A stretch of DNA of 64,000 nt from Heterocephalus glaber (GCF_000247695.1 NW_004624751.1:28768821-28832820), one strand, 5' to 3'; shown: positions 1 through 11,592, counted from the first letter of the stretch. The notes: generated from the sequence alone by a model not told the origin. A program made the numbers and translations.

Positions 1-49
1 CATAATCTTCATCCTAAATTCTTTTTGCTATATATTTTTTATTCTGGCA

Positions 50-245
50 ACTATCACACAAGCACCTACTACATGCCAGTTACTATGTTAGGCTATATAT
101 AAGCATATTTTGATTTGGTCCTGCTAATAATCCTATAGGACAGAATAGACCTCATCTTAGAGCTGTTAGACTGAAGTTGGAAGAGGTTAAATGTCTTGGC
201 CAAGATTATGTATCTTATAAGAGGACTGGAAATATATTTTCCTGA
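50..245 (-). repeat. MIR SINE, degraded
   Basis: Read on the plus strand this is the reverse complement of MIR: a 'cacctactacatgccag' type block, then 'cctcatcttagag', then a stretch resembling the 'gaggttaaatgtcttggccaag' core. Heavily mutated, as expected for an ancient mammalian repeat. Boundaries are approximate. Confidence 0.65.
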
Positions 246-638
246 TTTCAATATCTGATTTCTTTTGTTTGTTTTTGTCTCAGTAGCACATACTACAGCT
301 GGACCATTTGGTGCTTGGTATTAGGCATTATACTAAGTGTACAGAGAGGTGAATTATCTGTTTTCTTTACTTCATTTGGAGGAATCTGGCTCTAAAGAAA
401 TGATTTCAGTGTAAAATGAGAGTGCTGTGGGATTATGGACAAAGAGTTAGCTGCTTTTCCGTGGAGAGATTGAGGGCCTTGGGGAGAAGCTGGGAGTGAA
501 ACTGGGCTCTCATATTTAAGTAAAAAGCAAAGGAGAATAAAGAATGAAGAAAAATAAACATGGCACAATGTGGGAATGTGAAACTTTTTTTCGTCAATTG
601 TATAAGATTTGGGAGAAATAGTAAGAAATGTGGTTATT

Positions 639-822
639 AGCTGGGAGAAGTGGCATATGCCTGTAATCCCAGCACTCTGGGAGGCTGAGTCAGGAGGATA
701 GCAAATTCCAGCCCAGCCTGGGTACCTTAATGACTTAGCAGAACCAGTCCCCCCCCCCCCCCCCCCCAAAATAGGATGTAGCTCTGTGTGAAGGCTCTGG
801 GTTCAACCTTAGTATTATAAGA
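639..822 (+). repeat. B1-dID dimeric SINE with C-homopolymer linker
   Basis: The left half is a B1 (7SL-derived) with the typical 'gcctgtaatcccagca' and 'gggaggctgag' blocks. The right half (about 771-815) matches an ID-like unit ending 'gggttcaacc'. The linker, normally A-rich, contains an uninterrupted run of 19 C at 749-767. The dimer structure points to a non-muroid rodent. Confidence 0.85.
749..767 (+). repeat. C19 homopolymer inside a SINE linker
   Basis: Nineteen consecutive C residues between the B1 and dID halves. The opposite strand is a G19 run. Such long runs are unstable and hard to sequence, so the exact length may be an assembly artefact. Confidence 0.9.
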
Positions 823-1255
823 TGGGAGAAGAAGTATTTACATTAGAAATGTAAATTCCCTCTTATTTTTACACTATTCTTTAAGTACACTATTCTTTAA
901 GATCCACTAGTATCACGTCCTTAGCTAACTTCCATTCCTTTATGTTCTGATGATTTTTCTTGGCAAGTGAAGAAGCCAATCTGGACCTGTACTTCTAAAT
1001 AAGAAAAATACTTTGCTGGAATTGTGATCTCTCATTTCATACTCATATTACTATTACTCAGTAACACTGAAAAATTAATTGATCGAAGACTGGCCTGTTT
1101 GATTCATTGAAATTTCTTTTTACCACTCATGACTATTGTTTAAATATACTCTATGCTAAATATATTGTTTGCTAGCAAAATTACAAGTACGGTAAAGAAT
1201 CCTTGGGAAAGACAATCTTGTACCCCACGGAATGCAGTTCCTCTTGAGACTAGCC
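823..1255. other. No recognised feature
   Basis: Unique-looking AT-rich sequence between two SINEs. A short internal duplication ('tacactattctttaag', about 870-901) is the only structure noticed. Confidence 0.5.
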
Positions 1256-1347
1256 TTTTTTTTTTTTTTTTTTGGTACTGAGGATCAAACTCTGGTCCTT
1301 GTGCTTGTGCAGCAGGCAGCAGAACCACTGAGCTAAATCCCCGGCCC
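1256..1347 (-). repeat. ID-like tRNA-derived SINE
   Basis: Poly(T) at 1256-1273 is the reversed A-tail. It is followed by the reverse complement of the B box and of the A box ('ccactgagctaaatccccggccc'). This is the young SINE family of the window. An open frame on the minus strand runs through it and is not a gene. Confidence 0.92.
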
Positions 1348-1724
1348 AACTTTTTTGCTTTTTTTTCAGTTAAAATCATGGAAAAGTAAGGTTGTATGTG
1401 AACGTCAAATCAATATTTAAAAATTAGTTTAGGAATTATGCCTATGTTTTCTTTTAAAATGGTTGCTTATTATTTTTGAAGGATATTAGTGGGTAAGTAA
1501 GCCAGTGCAACAGGGATTTTAAAATAGGGATGCCTTGTCAATTGGGCATACTAGGATGGGCCCTCTTGTGCTGAATTATGCATACCCTACATTTGGGAGA
1601 GTGCTACATAGGAAGAGTGGGTTTGAAGGTTGAGAAGAATCTGGGTAGTCTGACTTGTGGTGGTACAGCTTATCTCACTGACTTGAGTTTTCTGACATTT
1701 AAGACAGCTAGATGGAGAGGATGG
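1348..1724. other. No recognised feature
   Basis: Includes a 61-codon frame from 1578 with no recognisable domain, continuing into the MIR that follows. Confidence 0.45.
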
Positions 1725-1960
1725 GTGAAGCTCATTGAGTTTATGTCCTGCTTGTGCCACTGATTAATCTGGGATCTTAAGAAAGCTACTTAACTTCTAT
1801 AATGCTTTGCTTCTTTATATGTGAAAAGAAAGAAAGAGAAGGAAGGAAAGAAAGGGGGGTGGGAGGGAGAGAGGGAGAGGGAAAGAAAGGAAATTAATTG
1901 AGCTCACTGCAAAGATTATAGCAGAGTTATAGCATGTAAACACATAGTAAAATGCCAACT
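1725..1960 (+). repeat. MIR SINE, split by a purine tract
   Basis: Starts with the 'ctgcttgtgccactgat' and 'cttaagaaagctacttaactt' MIR core and resumes at about 1900 with 'cacatagtaaaatgcc', the MIR 3' part. The GA-rich tract at 1819-1891 interrupts it, apparently expanded within the element. Confidence 0.7.
1819..1891 (+). repeat. GA/G-rich polypurine tract
   Basis: About 73 nearly pure purines. Positions 1854-1875 hold G-runs of 6, 3, 3 and 3 with 1-5 nt loops, followed by another GGG at 1879-1881. This fits a G-quadruplex pattern and a triplex-prone polypurine tract. Confidence 0.85.
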
Positions 1961-2019
1961 CCATCATAATGTCTAAAAATATGTATTTTTAAATTTTATT
2001 ATTGGAAATGAAGAAGTTT

Positions 2020-2155
2020 TAAGACTAGAGTGGTGATCTGTGTTCCACTTTCAGCTTTCCTGCTAATTAGCTGTGTGGTCTTGGCCAAATTACTGAAACT
2101 TTCTGGGCCTATTTTCTCACTTATGAAAAAAATTTCACAGGATAGAGAATACATA
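2020..2155 (+). repeat. MIR SINE
   Basis: Contains recognisable MIR core text: 'ttagctgtgtggtcttgg' followed by a 'caaattactgaaactttctg' stretch and 'ttctcacttatgaaaa'. Second MIR in the same orientation within 300 bp. Confidence 0.85.
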
Positions 2156-4031
2156 AAATATATGTTTATATGGTGAAATTGTTCCCCTTTTGCCTTTTAT
2201 CAAGAACAAGGGATGAGACAGTTTTGATGGAAGGAGGGTGAGTTTGGGAAGGTTGTTGAACTAAAAATTTAATTCAGATACTCTTCATTTTGGAAACCTC
2301 TGAAAAGTATTCTATCACTACTTTTTCTTCAGTTTTAGTGGTTTAGTAAAGAAGCTTTCAAATGAAAGTAACACAAGTTCAGTTCTTCAATAAATATATT
2401 TTCTAATGCCATCCTTCCTAAATAAAATTCAGTTTAAAAGAAATGAGAATTCTGGACATGTATGTAAAGCTGCTAACTAGTTTTATTTTCTATTCCAATT
2501 TCTGCTTCACTATATCACTACTTTCAGATGTTTATCCATGTGATTGTTGTCATCATTTCAATTAAACCATAAAAATATTTATCTTAATATTTGATATTCC
2601 TTTAATATCAGTTGAATTGAAGATTACCACAAAGACCAAAAGCTTTTCCAAGAAAGGGGCCCTTCAGAATGTTATGTTTATGGGTCAAGTATTTGACAGC
2701 ATTCAGTTTACTTCATTTTGTTCTATTTCCTCTCCCTTTTATTCTGTCTCCCCTCTTTTCATGAAGAGTTAGGTAAAATTAACACAAGTTCTATTTTTTG
2801 TGACCAATATTTTTTCCTCCCAGTTGAATGTAGTTTGTTAACATGGGGAGCAAAGAACTGTGTCTTAAGAATAGCATGAAGACTGAATGAAGTACACTTA
2901 TGACTGATCACCATGACAGTGTATGTCTCTTTGTTGTGGAAAACTCATACATTTCATTAAATAGAGGTTAACCTTAGATATACAACAAGAGTGGGTTGAA
3001 ATTTCATAAATATCTGGCCAGATTGAACTCTCAATCAAACACTTTGATTTAAAAATTTTACAAAATGACTTCTGTACTATTCTTTCGCTAAATATGCATT
3101 GTATGTAAAATTATTTGAGGGATATATTCTGTATAATCAAAATTAAAATCACCCTTTTCCAGGAAGTAAAATAAAAACAATTAGTCACCATCTTCAGAAT
3201 ACATAATAGAAAGACTGACTGATAATCATCCTTTTTGTTTTCTCTGCTTCCAGATTCCAGATGTGTGTTTATTTTTGAACATGCATTTCTTTTAAATATA
3301 CAACTCTTTGTTCTCATTTTGTAGTAACTAATTATTTCTATCTACATTATTAAGCTTTGGAAGCCAGAACTAAACCAGACTTTAACAGTCCTGAGCTAGA
3401 TTTGAATACTTGTTGAATATGTGAAATGAGCAAACTGTATTGGGGAAATCAGCTTCTCTTTCAGCTCAAAGTAGCTGTAATATGCCAGTGGTTAAAACTA
3501 GTATGTTCAGATGAAATTTTTTTGGTAATCATCATGTTAAATGCATAACTATTTAAATTTGAATTTATTTGGAGACTTACTCTTACAAATAGTTCCACAC
3601 TATTATTATAAAATAAATTATCAAGAAAATAATGGTTCAGAATTAACCTCAAGAGATAATATTCATTCATCTACTCTGAGCCATTGTTAGGTATCCAAAA
3701 TAGCAAATATGTTATATTAGTTAAGATGGTCACACGTGGCGTGCTTTTATGAGTAAGAATGGAGAGTTAGTTCTGAAGAATCTAGATTAAAGGATAATTA
3801 TTATAATATATTCCAGATAATTTTGGCTCATTATATTTTAACACACATATTTACTGTCTTGGGAAGTATTTGGAAATTAGTGTCATGTCAGAAAGTTAAT
3901 CAGCTATGTAGTTATTGGTTATTTCTTAAAAAAAATGCATCATTTGATGACTTAATAATCTGAGTTTGTTTGGCCAATTTTATGTTTATATATTGTTGAG
4001 GTGGATCATTTAGCCTATACCTAGGAGTATA
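2156..4031. other. No recognised feature
   Basis: Nearly 1.9 kb of AT-rich DNA. The two longest frames, both minus-strand (3111-3317 and 3461-3670, under 70 codons), show no domain. No SINE, MIR or L2 was recognised. Confidence 0.45.
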
Positions 4032-4044
4032 TGAACTGTTTTTT

Positions 4045-4164
4045 TATTTTTTATTTTATTATTATTATTATTATTTATTTATTTTTTTGGTACCGGGGAT
4101 GGAACTCGGGTCCTTGCGCTTGCGCAGCAGGCGGCAAAACCACTGAGCTAAATCCCCTGCCCCT
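4045..4164 (-). repeat. ID-like SINE with long T/TTA tail and TSD
   Basis: The reverse complement of the ID unit lies at about 4088-4163, preceded by an impure poly(T)/(ATT)n tail. The target-site duplication 'tgaactgtttttt' is found at 4032-4044 and again at 4165-4177. A 66-codon plus-strand frame crossing it is spurious. Confidence 0.93.
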
Positions 4165-4177
4165 TGAACTGTTTTTT

Positions 4178-4870
4178 AAATTTAGAGATAGATGCTCTGA
4201 TCTAACCCCAGAATTAAACAAGAACACCTAATTTAGTTGCCCTTTATCTTTCTTTCAAAGCAAGAAATAAAAATAATCATTATAAAGTAATGCTTTTCAT
4301 GTTCCTTAGATTTTTGACTTTCTTGATTGCCTAGTATTGCTAATATTAACTTTATTGTGAAACCAATATTGGTGGCACTTTTTCTATATAAAAGACACAG
4401 AATTGAATGAAATGAGATTTTCTGTTACACTTTTTGGTAGCTTTCATTTGTTCTCATTGTATCTAAATTTTGTTTTTAAGTTTACAAGGTACACAATAAT
4501 AATGGGGCTTCCTTAAATATAACATCTTAGTCACCAAATATTTATTAATCCCCACGTCTATGCATTATGCCAACCAAAAGTAAAACTGTAAATCAAGTCA
4601 TCAAAAGTTTTGCTGACTCCTCTCTTTTCCTCAAGCTTCACAGAAACTGTTATTCTTGCCCCCAAAGAAAGTACTTCAGAATTGGCTCCATGGGTTTTTG
4701 TGGGACTTCTAGAGATTCAGTTAAAAACTTGGATGCATGAGGCAAATCCATGCAGTGGAATCACTAAAAGGTATATATAGGTTCAACTAGAGCATTCATT
4801 TGTTTTTCTTTTGCACTGTACGAAGAAAAAAAAGGCTGTTTCAAATCCTATTTGTCCCTTATCTCTGTTT
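4178..4870. other. Mostly unassigned; possible L2/MIR scrap near 4530
   Basis: The stretch 'ccaaatatttattaatcccc' followed by 'tatgcattatgcca' (about 4535-4575) resembles the reverse 3' end of L2. The rest is unique AT-rich DNA. Confidence 0.35.
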
Positions 4871-4879
4871 GTTCAGTTG

Positions 4880-5060
4880 TTTTTAATATCACATACTGAA
4901 AGAATTTCAATAGCAGTTTCACCATGAAGTCATTTGTTATCCTTCAGCAGGCTTTTGCCTACTGAATTGTAAAGCGGTTTTGACTATTTGCATCCTCCAG
5001 ATGGAGCGGCATATAAACACTCCCAGATATTTCTGTAAGTATGAAAAAATACCTTATTTG
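4880..5060. other. Candidate conserved non-coding element A
   Basis: Less A/T-biased and less repetitive than its surroundings, with dense transcription-factor-like words such as CAGATGG (E-box-like, near 5000). No open frame and no repeat similarity. The call rests on sequence texture only; conservation cannot be measured here. Confidence 0.3.
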
Positions 5061-5689
5061 TCCTTTCTGTGAATAAATAAGAGAATGTCAAATTTTATAG
5101 ACTAATAAATTTATATGCCAGCACTGACACTGAATCTCTCATGGCCTGCAATGTCACAGACCCTGAGAAACAATTTTTTTTGTTGTTTTAAATGACTACT
5201 AAGTCCAATAGAAGCTCAATAAAAGCCAGAAATTGATTCCACTGTTTGTATCTGCCCAATATTCTCATTCAGTTGCAATATGCTATGAAGAAATGTAATT
5301 TACATGTTTCCCAGGCCTATTGCTCCACAATCACTCACATGTACATTTCTGTATGTCAGAAAAATTCCACTAAGGGTTAAAATGCTCATTAGCATTTAAT
5401 CTACATCTGCCCCCCAAATAGATTTAACATTAATTTTTATAATACACTCACAGAGATGTAGAAACAAATGACATTAAAAGGCAACTAAATATTTGAATTT
5501 TTAAATATAAAACTATATATATGTGTATATACATGTTGACTTACATGCACATATGTGATAGACTCAGAAATAGAACTCCAGATGGGATAAATTCCATTGC
5601 ACCAATTTAAGCAAATCTTTATGTACTTTCTAACTTTTAAAATTGATATTTGTTTCTTATATTTAAATTGATCTGCATAATGGAGGGTG
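5061..5689. other. No recognised feature
   Basis: Contains an AT/TG microsatellite-like patch near 5512-5550; otherwise nothing seen. Confidence 0.4.
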
Positions 5690-5830
5690 TTTAATCTTCA
5701 TATTCAGTTAAATAATGAACCTCTGCAATATCAGCTGTGATTGACAGTTTAATGCTGCGTTTCACTCGTCAGATTCCGTATTACACCCAGTTTCTTTGTA
5801 AATTAAATGCACTGTGCTCTAAACAGAGTA
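5690..5830. other. Candidate conserved non-coding element B
   Basis: Contains 'tgtgattgacagttta' (TGACAG, a MEIS/TGIF-type word, next to a homeodomain-like ATTGA), then a segment with two CpGs ('ctcgtcagattccgta') and 'aaattaaatgcac'. CpG retention in an AT-rich background is the main reason for the call. Confidence 0.35.
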
Positions 5831-6345
5831 AAATCACATATTTTAAAGGTAAAAGAATTACATAATTTAAAAGATAAATAGGACTAGTAAGGACAGGAAA
5901 TTTAACTTTATCCATATGACAGAAATGAATCTTGAGAACTGAATACAGATGATTTTCTGAGGTTTTGAAGAATTTTAATAAGTAATATATAATATTTCCT
6001 TCTTTTAACTAGTGCAGTTAAATCAAACTTAAAATCATATTTGTCAGCATTGATTTGATTTCTGGAGAATAAATTTCCCTAAATAAGTTTGAGTTGAGTG
6101 AAAGTAAATCTGAGATAAAATCATTTAAAATCAATTTTAGTGTGCTGCAGAATGGCTGATTATAATGGTTTGAAAACACAAGTTCTATTTAAGTTACTTT
6201 AAAAGCAGGCCTTTATGCATTTCTTATTTATGGCAAGTGAAAAAAGTTGAAATTTAACTTTAGTACACAACTTATATTGTGAAACATGCCCACATATATC
6301 TGCCCAAATGTCTTTGATTTCTTCAAAAATTGCCATCTAAAATTT
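5831..6345. other. No recognised feature
   Basis: AT-rich unique sequence up to the B1 insertion; no domain-bearing frame. Confidence 0.4.
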
Positions 6346-6355
6346 AAAGTAACAA

Positions 6356-6499
6356 GCCAGACGTGGTGGCGCATGCCTGTAATCCCAGTACTCGGTCCTG
6401 TGTCAGCCTCTTCACCAAAAGTTTGAGGCCAGCCTGGGCTACATAGTGAGTTCAAGGCCAGCCTGAACTACATAGCAATACCCTGTCTCAAAAAAATTC
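6356..6499 (+). repeat. B1 SINE showing the internal B1 duplication
   Basis: Starts 'gccagacgtggtggcgcatg'. At about 6424-6475 the block 'ttcaaggccagcctg' occurs in two tandem versions, the diagnostic internal duplication of rodent B1. The segment after 'cccagtactcgg' is rearranged. An imperfect TSD flanks it (about 6346-6355 and 6500-6509). Confidence 0.9.
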
Positions 6500-6509
6500 A
6501 AAATAACAA

Positions 6510-7586
6510 TGTATGTCATGTTTTACTAGCAGATACAGTAGTAGAAGGTCTGCATGTGTAATAAAGTATGCTAAACAGGCAGAAATGCATGTGTACATGT
6601 ATGTATAAAGAAAACACATACACACATAAAGGCACAGGCATGACTGAGCCACAGGTTGCAGAAGCCCGAAGTCAGGTAGACTCAGATTATGTAGCAAAAC
6701 AATACATAAATTGTAGGAAACATTAAAGCATCTTTTATCAAACCTTCTAGATTATTAAACTGACTTGTAAAGAACTTAATATGATAACCCTGAACCAGAT
6801 CTGACATCTATGGATTCTAAGACCTGACAGCTTTCCTTCACACTGCCTCTTTGATTCTGGCATTCCTTATTTCAGTGGATTGTTTTGAAAAGTTTTAGTG
6901 GCCTAATAATTAACTGCCAAAAGCTCAACAGCAAGTTACACACACACCCATATATGCACATATTATATATAACATATATAATATAAACTTACATAAACAC
7001 TAGCTTAAATGTCATTGAATTATAGGCACAAATGTAGCTACATTTCAAAAACTTTAAAAAAAAGTATTTGAAGTTTCTTTCAGTTATCAAGACTTCCAAA
7101 CATTTATGTTTTGTTTATTGATATGAGCTTCCCAGATTTCCGCTCTCCTTTTTGTTTAGCTGTAGTAAATTTGGCATTAAAGGATGATATTCAATCTTTG
7201 CTTCCTCTATAGAGTTGCAACAAAGTCAATGAGAACTTTATGCAAAAGTAAAGAATAAACTATAGCCAGGCGTACTCGCTTAAGACTGAGGAATAGACCT
7301 AGAAGACTAAGTTCAGTGCCTGCTAAGGGATTCCTGGCAAATTTAACATCACAGAAGAGTTTCCAGCTGTTGGTTTGCTATGAAGGAGGAGAGCTGCTTT
7401 ATGACTGATTACTGTCCTCGGGAGAAGGAGGGAAGTGGAGCGAGGCTACATCTATTCAATCCATGGAGTGGTGTGCATATTTTGTGGCACTGATTTGAGA
7501 AGGCTCATAACTTTAATGACTTCCTTTATCAGTTGTCATGACTCTAGGCTTTGAAAATCCTAAGCACTAGGAAAGGATGAGCAGGA

Positions 7587-7590
<4 letters not shown>
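6510..7590. other. Mostly unassigned sequence
   Basis: No repeat family recognised. 7370-7560 is more balanced in composition and could be conserved, but I cannot support more. An alternating CA/TA patch sits near 6940-6985. Confidence 0.35.

Positions 7591-7630
<40 letters not shown>
7587..7630 (+). repeat. (TG)n microsatellite
   Basis: Short (AT) lead followed by about 18 TG units ending at 7630. Confidence 0.95.
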
Positions 7631-7632
<2 letters not shown>

Positions 7633-7879
7633 CTAGATATGCAGGAAATATAATAATATAGTAAGATTACCTTTTTAAAAATCTCACACTGATGAGCAGT
7701 CACTTGTGGTTTGTCACTCTAGGTAAATAATACAACTAGACTTCATTTGCCAGCTGTACTTAAAGGTCTCTGTTTTATGTCTTTTTTAAAAAATGTCATC
7801 TATTCCTTCAATCACTTGTAAGTCCCCTGTAATCTCTTTTTCATGTAGGCACACTGGAGTTTTCCCTTTTGTTTGCTGC

Positions 7880-8160
7880 CCCTGCATTATTTACTTTGAT
7901 CTGCTGTGAGAAAATCTGAAAGTGTGTTGTCCTAAATGCGAGTATCTCACCAACAATATGTGAGGCCTTGTAGTTTGCATTGAAGAAAAGGCTCTGTGTG
8001 CAGACGCAGGTTTTGTTCTGTTCTCTCTCCCTGGTGGGAGCCTTAATTGCATTTTCTCTCTCTCACAGTGGCTGGCTAAGGAGTGCCTGCCTTCCCTGCT
8101 GATGCTGAAGTTTTCAAGCTCTATTACTCTGTGACGGAGAAAATTCCTTGGTCTAGGAAG
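7880..8160. other. Candidate conserved element C with splice-acceptor-like site
   Basis: Composition is close to balanced. At 8053-8068 a pyrimidine tract ends in CAG ('tctctctctcacag'), a good 3' splice-site match, followed by a GC-richer stretch from 8069. No frame of recognisable coding character follows and no donor stands out, so it may be an untranslated or non-coding exon, or simply conserved non-coding DNA. Confidence 0.3.
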
Positions 8161-8383
8161 AAAAGGGTCAGATTTTTTTTTTTTTAAAGTGTTTAAGTAA
8201 GTATTGTCAGTTTACCATGCACAATCAACAAAAAGAAGAAGAAACAATAGGATAGCTTTTTCACCCAGATATTCCTGTAAAACTTTTATGCAAGACAATT
8301 TTTAAAATATCAAATTCTAAATATGCAGAGGTCGGACTTAATCATAACCAGTAAACAAAAAATATTAATTTGTATTACTTCTT

Positions 8384-8469
8384 TTTTTTTAGGAGGGTAC
8401 CAGGAATTGAACTTGAGACCTTGTGCTTGCCAGGCAGGCACTGAAACTGCTGAGCTAAATCCCCAACCC
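8384..8469 (-). repeat. ID-like SINE with perfect 17-bp TSD
   Basis: Reverse ID unit ending 'gagctaaatccccaaccc'. The duplication 'aatttgtattacttctt' is identical at 8367-8383 and 8470-8486, indicating target-primed insertion that is fairly recent. Confidence 0.96.
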
Positions 8470-8486
8470 AATTTGTATTACTTCTT

Positions 8487-9414
8487 AGCCATTCTTACAT
8501 GATTAAAATATATATATATTGAAAGTTTTCTGAAACGTTGGTGTATATTCCATTTTCAGGCAAATTACAGAGATCTAATTTTCTTAAGCTTTTTACTTTC
8601 TATTATGGCCAACTGAACATACAAGTGATAGACCTGAATTATTAAGAGCTGAAACAAATATTTTAATTTTCTTCTCATCTGACAAAATACCCTAAATTTG
8701 CCTTGCTTTGAAGTGGTGACTGCTATGTTCACTACTTCCATTTTCTATATTTTTCATCCTGCTAAGATACAAGACAATGATAGCATCCACTTAACATTTT
8801 CAGTATCTTGAATTTGGAAGCTATATTGATCTGCGTTCACAACAATCATTGTTTATTGTTTGAGGCTTACATGTTTTATGTATGTACATATAAGCTAGTT
8901 GTGTTCTGAAAATCCTATATTTTGTTGTTCCTAGTAAAATAGTTTACTCAAGCATGCATTTCCTTTGCTAGAGATTATTTTATTCCAGTTGCTTACTGGT
9001 AAATATTACTTTAGTTTCTCTGTTGCTTTTTTAATTTTTCTATTTTGTGAGCAGTGTTCCTATTCTTGATCATTCTTTTTCCCTTACAACCTCCTTCCAT
9101 TTATCCTAGCCCTATTCCTAAGTATTGCCCACAAATATCTGCACCTTATGGTACTCACTCAACGGTCTAATCTCTGGTCTTTGTCCGGTAGTGACTTGAG
9201 AGAAGGCCCATGCTCGTCTGGGGATAAGCATTGGGATTTTGTGGTAAGTGGTACTAAAACAGGTGGTAGGAAGTAACATGGGATTGGTTAATTCAGAAGG
9301 GAGCAGGAGATAAGAGATGTTAGGAGGCTAAATATATGAAGAGAAGAAAGATGTGGGGCAGAAAAAGTTGAGATAACTTTCTAAGTGTTGAGATTATGGA
9401 TTTTAGCTCTTACC
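8487..9414. other. No recognised feature
   Basis: Unique sequence. 9170-9300 is GC-richer than its neighbours but matches no repeat or gene I know. Confidence 0.4.
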
Positions 9415-9560
9415 AACCCTCCCATTAGTAATCGCTGGGCCTTTCAGGCTTTGTGCAATGAGCTGAGCCCAGTCGAGAGAGTCTTTTCAGCTATATTGAG
9501 AAGCAGTGATCCAGCACACGAAGTGAAAACATCTCCTTGATACCAGAGTACACATGGCTT
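9415..9560. other. Candidate conserved non-coding element D
   Basis: Balanced-composition patch with several retained CpGs ('taatcgctgggc', 'agtcgagagag', 'cacacgaagtg') in AT-rich DNA. No frame, no repeat. Confidence 0.25.
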
Positions 9561-10740
9561 TAAGAACACATTAGCATTATAAGGCAGATATGATTATCAT
9601 TAAGAACAGCATCAGGAAACCCATGCTTTGCTTTATTTTCTTCAAACTTGTTAGCAATGTAAAGAGAAACTTCTAAAATCTAACTTTAATGTGTAATGTA
9701 CATGAGAACACATGGCATTTTTTTTTGGTTACCTTGAGTGTGGTGATTTTTTTTAAGTTTTCAGTAATCACATTAGGTACTAATAGGATTTAACTTTTTT
9801 TCATTGAATGATTAACTAGCACATAACACCGACGAACATACTGACGTAATTTTATTCTTGCTAATTAGGTAGAAAAAATAAAATTGGATCAAATAGCAAA
9901 AATACAACAGGATTTCTCACTAATGTTGAGTGTATGTGTGTAAGTTTGAGAACTCAAGAGAAAATTGAATCCTTATTAACATTAAGGTTCGGAATACTCA
10001 TATCTTAGAATGATCAAACTTGAAAATAAGGACAAACTGGAGTTTTAGAGAGTACAAAAGACTCTGAGCACATTTTATTTCACACAGATTTTAATGAATG
10101 TTTTCATAAATACTTCTTAGAATTTCTAATTTTCCTAGTGGTTGTTACTTATTTCAGCAAGAGGAAGAACTGTCAGGATCTATACATTGTTAAAGTCTTA
10201 GAACAATGGATCTAGATAATTCAGCAAGTGGCTATTCTATTTATCAGCACAGTTTTTTCTGACAGAAATTCTGTAGGATGAGGGCTAGGGAACCTGATTA
10301 TTTTTTAAAAATAGCTCAAGAAATGGATCAGAAAATCTACAGGGGATTTATCTCTGTTTCTAGTACTTCATAATGACAAAACTTTCCTTGGCTAATGAGC
10401 ATGTCTAGATGAATTCTAATATGTAAAGAAAAGGGTAGAAGAGGGAAGTGGACTTCTAAGTAAATTGGAATAATTGCAGTGATTGAGCTCAAAAGATTGG
10501 AAATAGTTTGAACAGCATAAAAAGTGATAGATAAAACTCCAGTTTGTTAATCTAGACACACTTTTTTATTGGAGTGAGTATAAATAACATGAATTTAGAG
10601 AAAAATAGATCACTTTTGGTGTACCAATTCAAAGCTAAAATAATACAATTCCATACAAAAGTCTGAAGCTCCCTATTTCTTGATGTTATGTGAGAATCAT
10701 GTTTGTTTCTCCTTTATTCTAGTGCTACACAACCATTCAC
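9561..10740. other. No recognised feature
   Basis: Unique AT-rich sequence without recognisable SINE, LINE or coding signal. Confidence 0.4.
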
Positions 10741-10744
10741 TCAT

Positions 10745-10815
10745 TTTCTATACTTTCATTTATTGAAACACTGTTCCCTGAGCAACTGTATGGGCCAGGA
10801 ATAGTCTTGCCTAAA
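10745..10815 (-). repeat. L2 3'-end fragment
   Basis: Resembles reverse L2 3' text: 'tcatttattgaaacactg', then 'tgagcaactgtatgggccagg'. Short and diverged. Confidence 0.4.
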
Positions 10816-11094
10816 TATAAATCACCTTCAATGTAAAAATTCAAATTCTATATACTGTCTCCATTTTCTAAAAAGATGGCAGCCCCTCTGTTGTCTTTAA
10901 GAAATTTTACTTTCAGGCTAATACTTCTGTTCCCCTTGGATCATATTTTGCTTTGAGGACTAAATAATCCATCTTCTAGCATGAGGGCCAACTTTATATG
11001 ATTCTGTTACTGAGTTCATACAACAGTTAATATTATTCTGTTTTTATTTTCATTCTTTTTGAAAATAAAAAAATAACTACTATGACCTAAATTA

Positions 11095-11400
11095 CATTTT
11101 GTGCCTTTCCTTCACATTTTCTTCCAGACTTTCTTCAAAAGCTGGCTTCAGTGACACTTTGTGAAGGCTTCCTTGCCACTCACTCTGAGCAACAGTTAAA
11201 TACTATAAAAGTATATGAATTTCTATTACTCCACTTGTCTCTCTCACTTCTAATCTAATAGAATTATCCATTCTCCTATGCTCATTCTACTAAAGACTGT
11301 ACTCTATATGTATCACCTCTGTATTCTGGTCAACTGGCACAATATCTGAACTAAAAAGGTCAGTGTAACTTACTGAATTAGCTGAAACCTCAATAATTAC
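11095..11400 (+). repeat. L2 LINE, 3' region
   Basis: The order of motifs follows L2: a 'gaaggcttccttgcc' block (cf. L2 'gaggccttccctgacc'), a pyrimidine-rich middle, then 'ctgtattctggtcaactgg'. Ancient and diverged. Confidence 0.5.
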
Positions 11401-11556
11401 TGTAAGCAGTAATTCCATCTTATAATTTGGGAACCTGTGTCCATTCTTTGAGGGGAAATATAAGCACAGGTCTTGATCTGTTTTGTTTGGATGTTAAACC
11501 TGAGAATCTTCCATACTCTAATATTTCTGCTGATATCACAACCCCTTTCTCTGTGG

Positions 11557-11561
<5 letters not shown>

Positions 11562-11590
<29 letters not shown>
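11562..11590 (+). repeat. (TG)n microsatellite
   Basis: About 14 TG units. An open frame on the minus strand gets its poly-TH stretch from this repeat and is not a gene. Confidence 0.95.

Positions 11591-11592
<2 letters not shown>

Noticed and set aside
392..769. 125-codon minus-strand frame beginning with a glycine run
   Set aside because: The glycine run is the C19 homopolymer; most of the remainder is antisense SINE and its flank.
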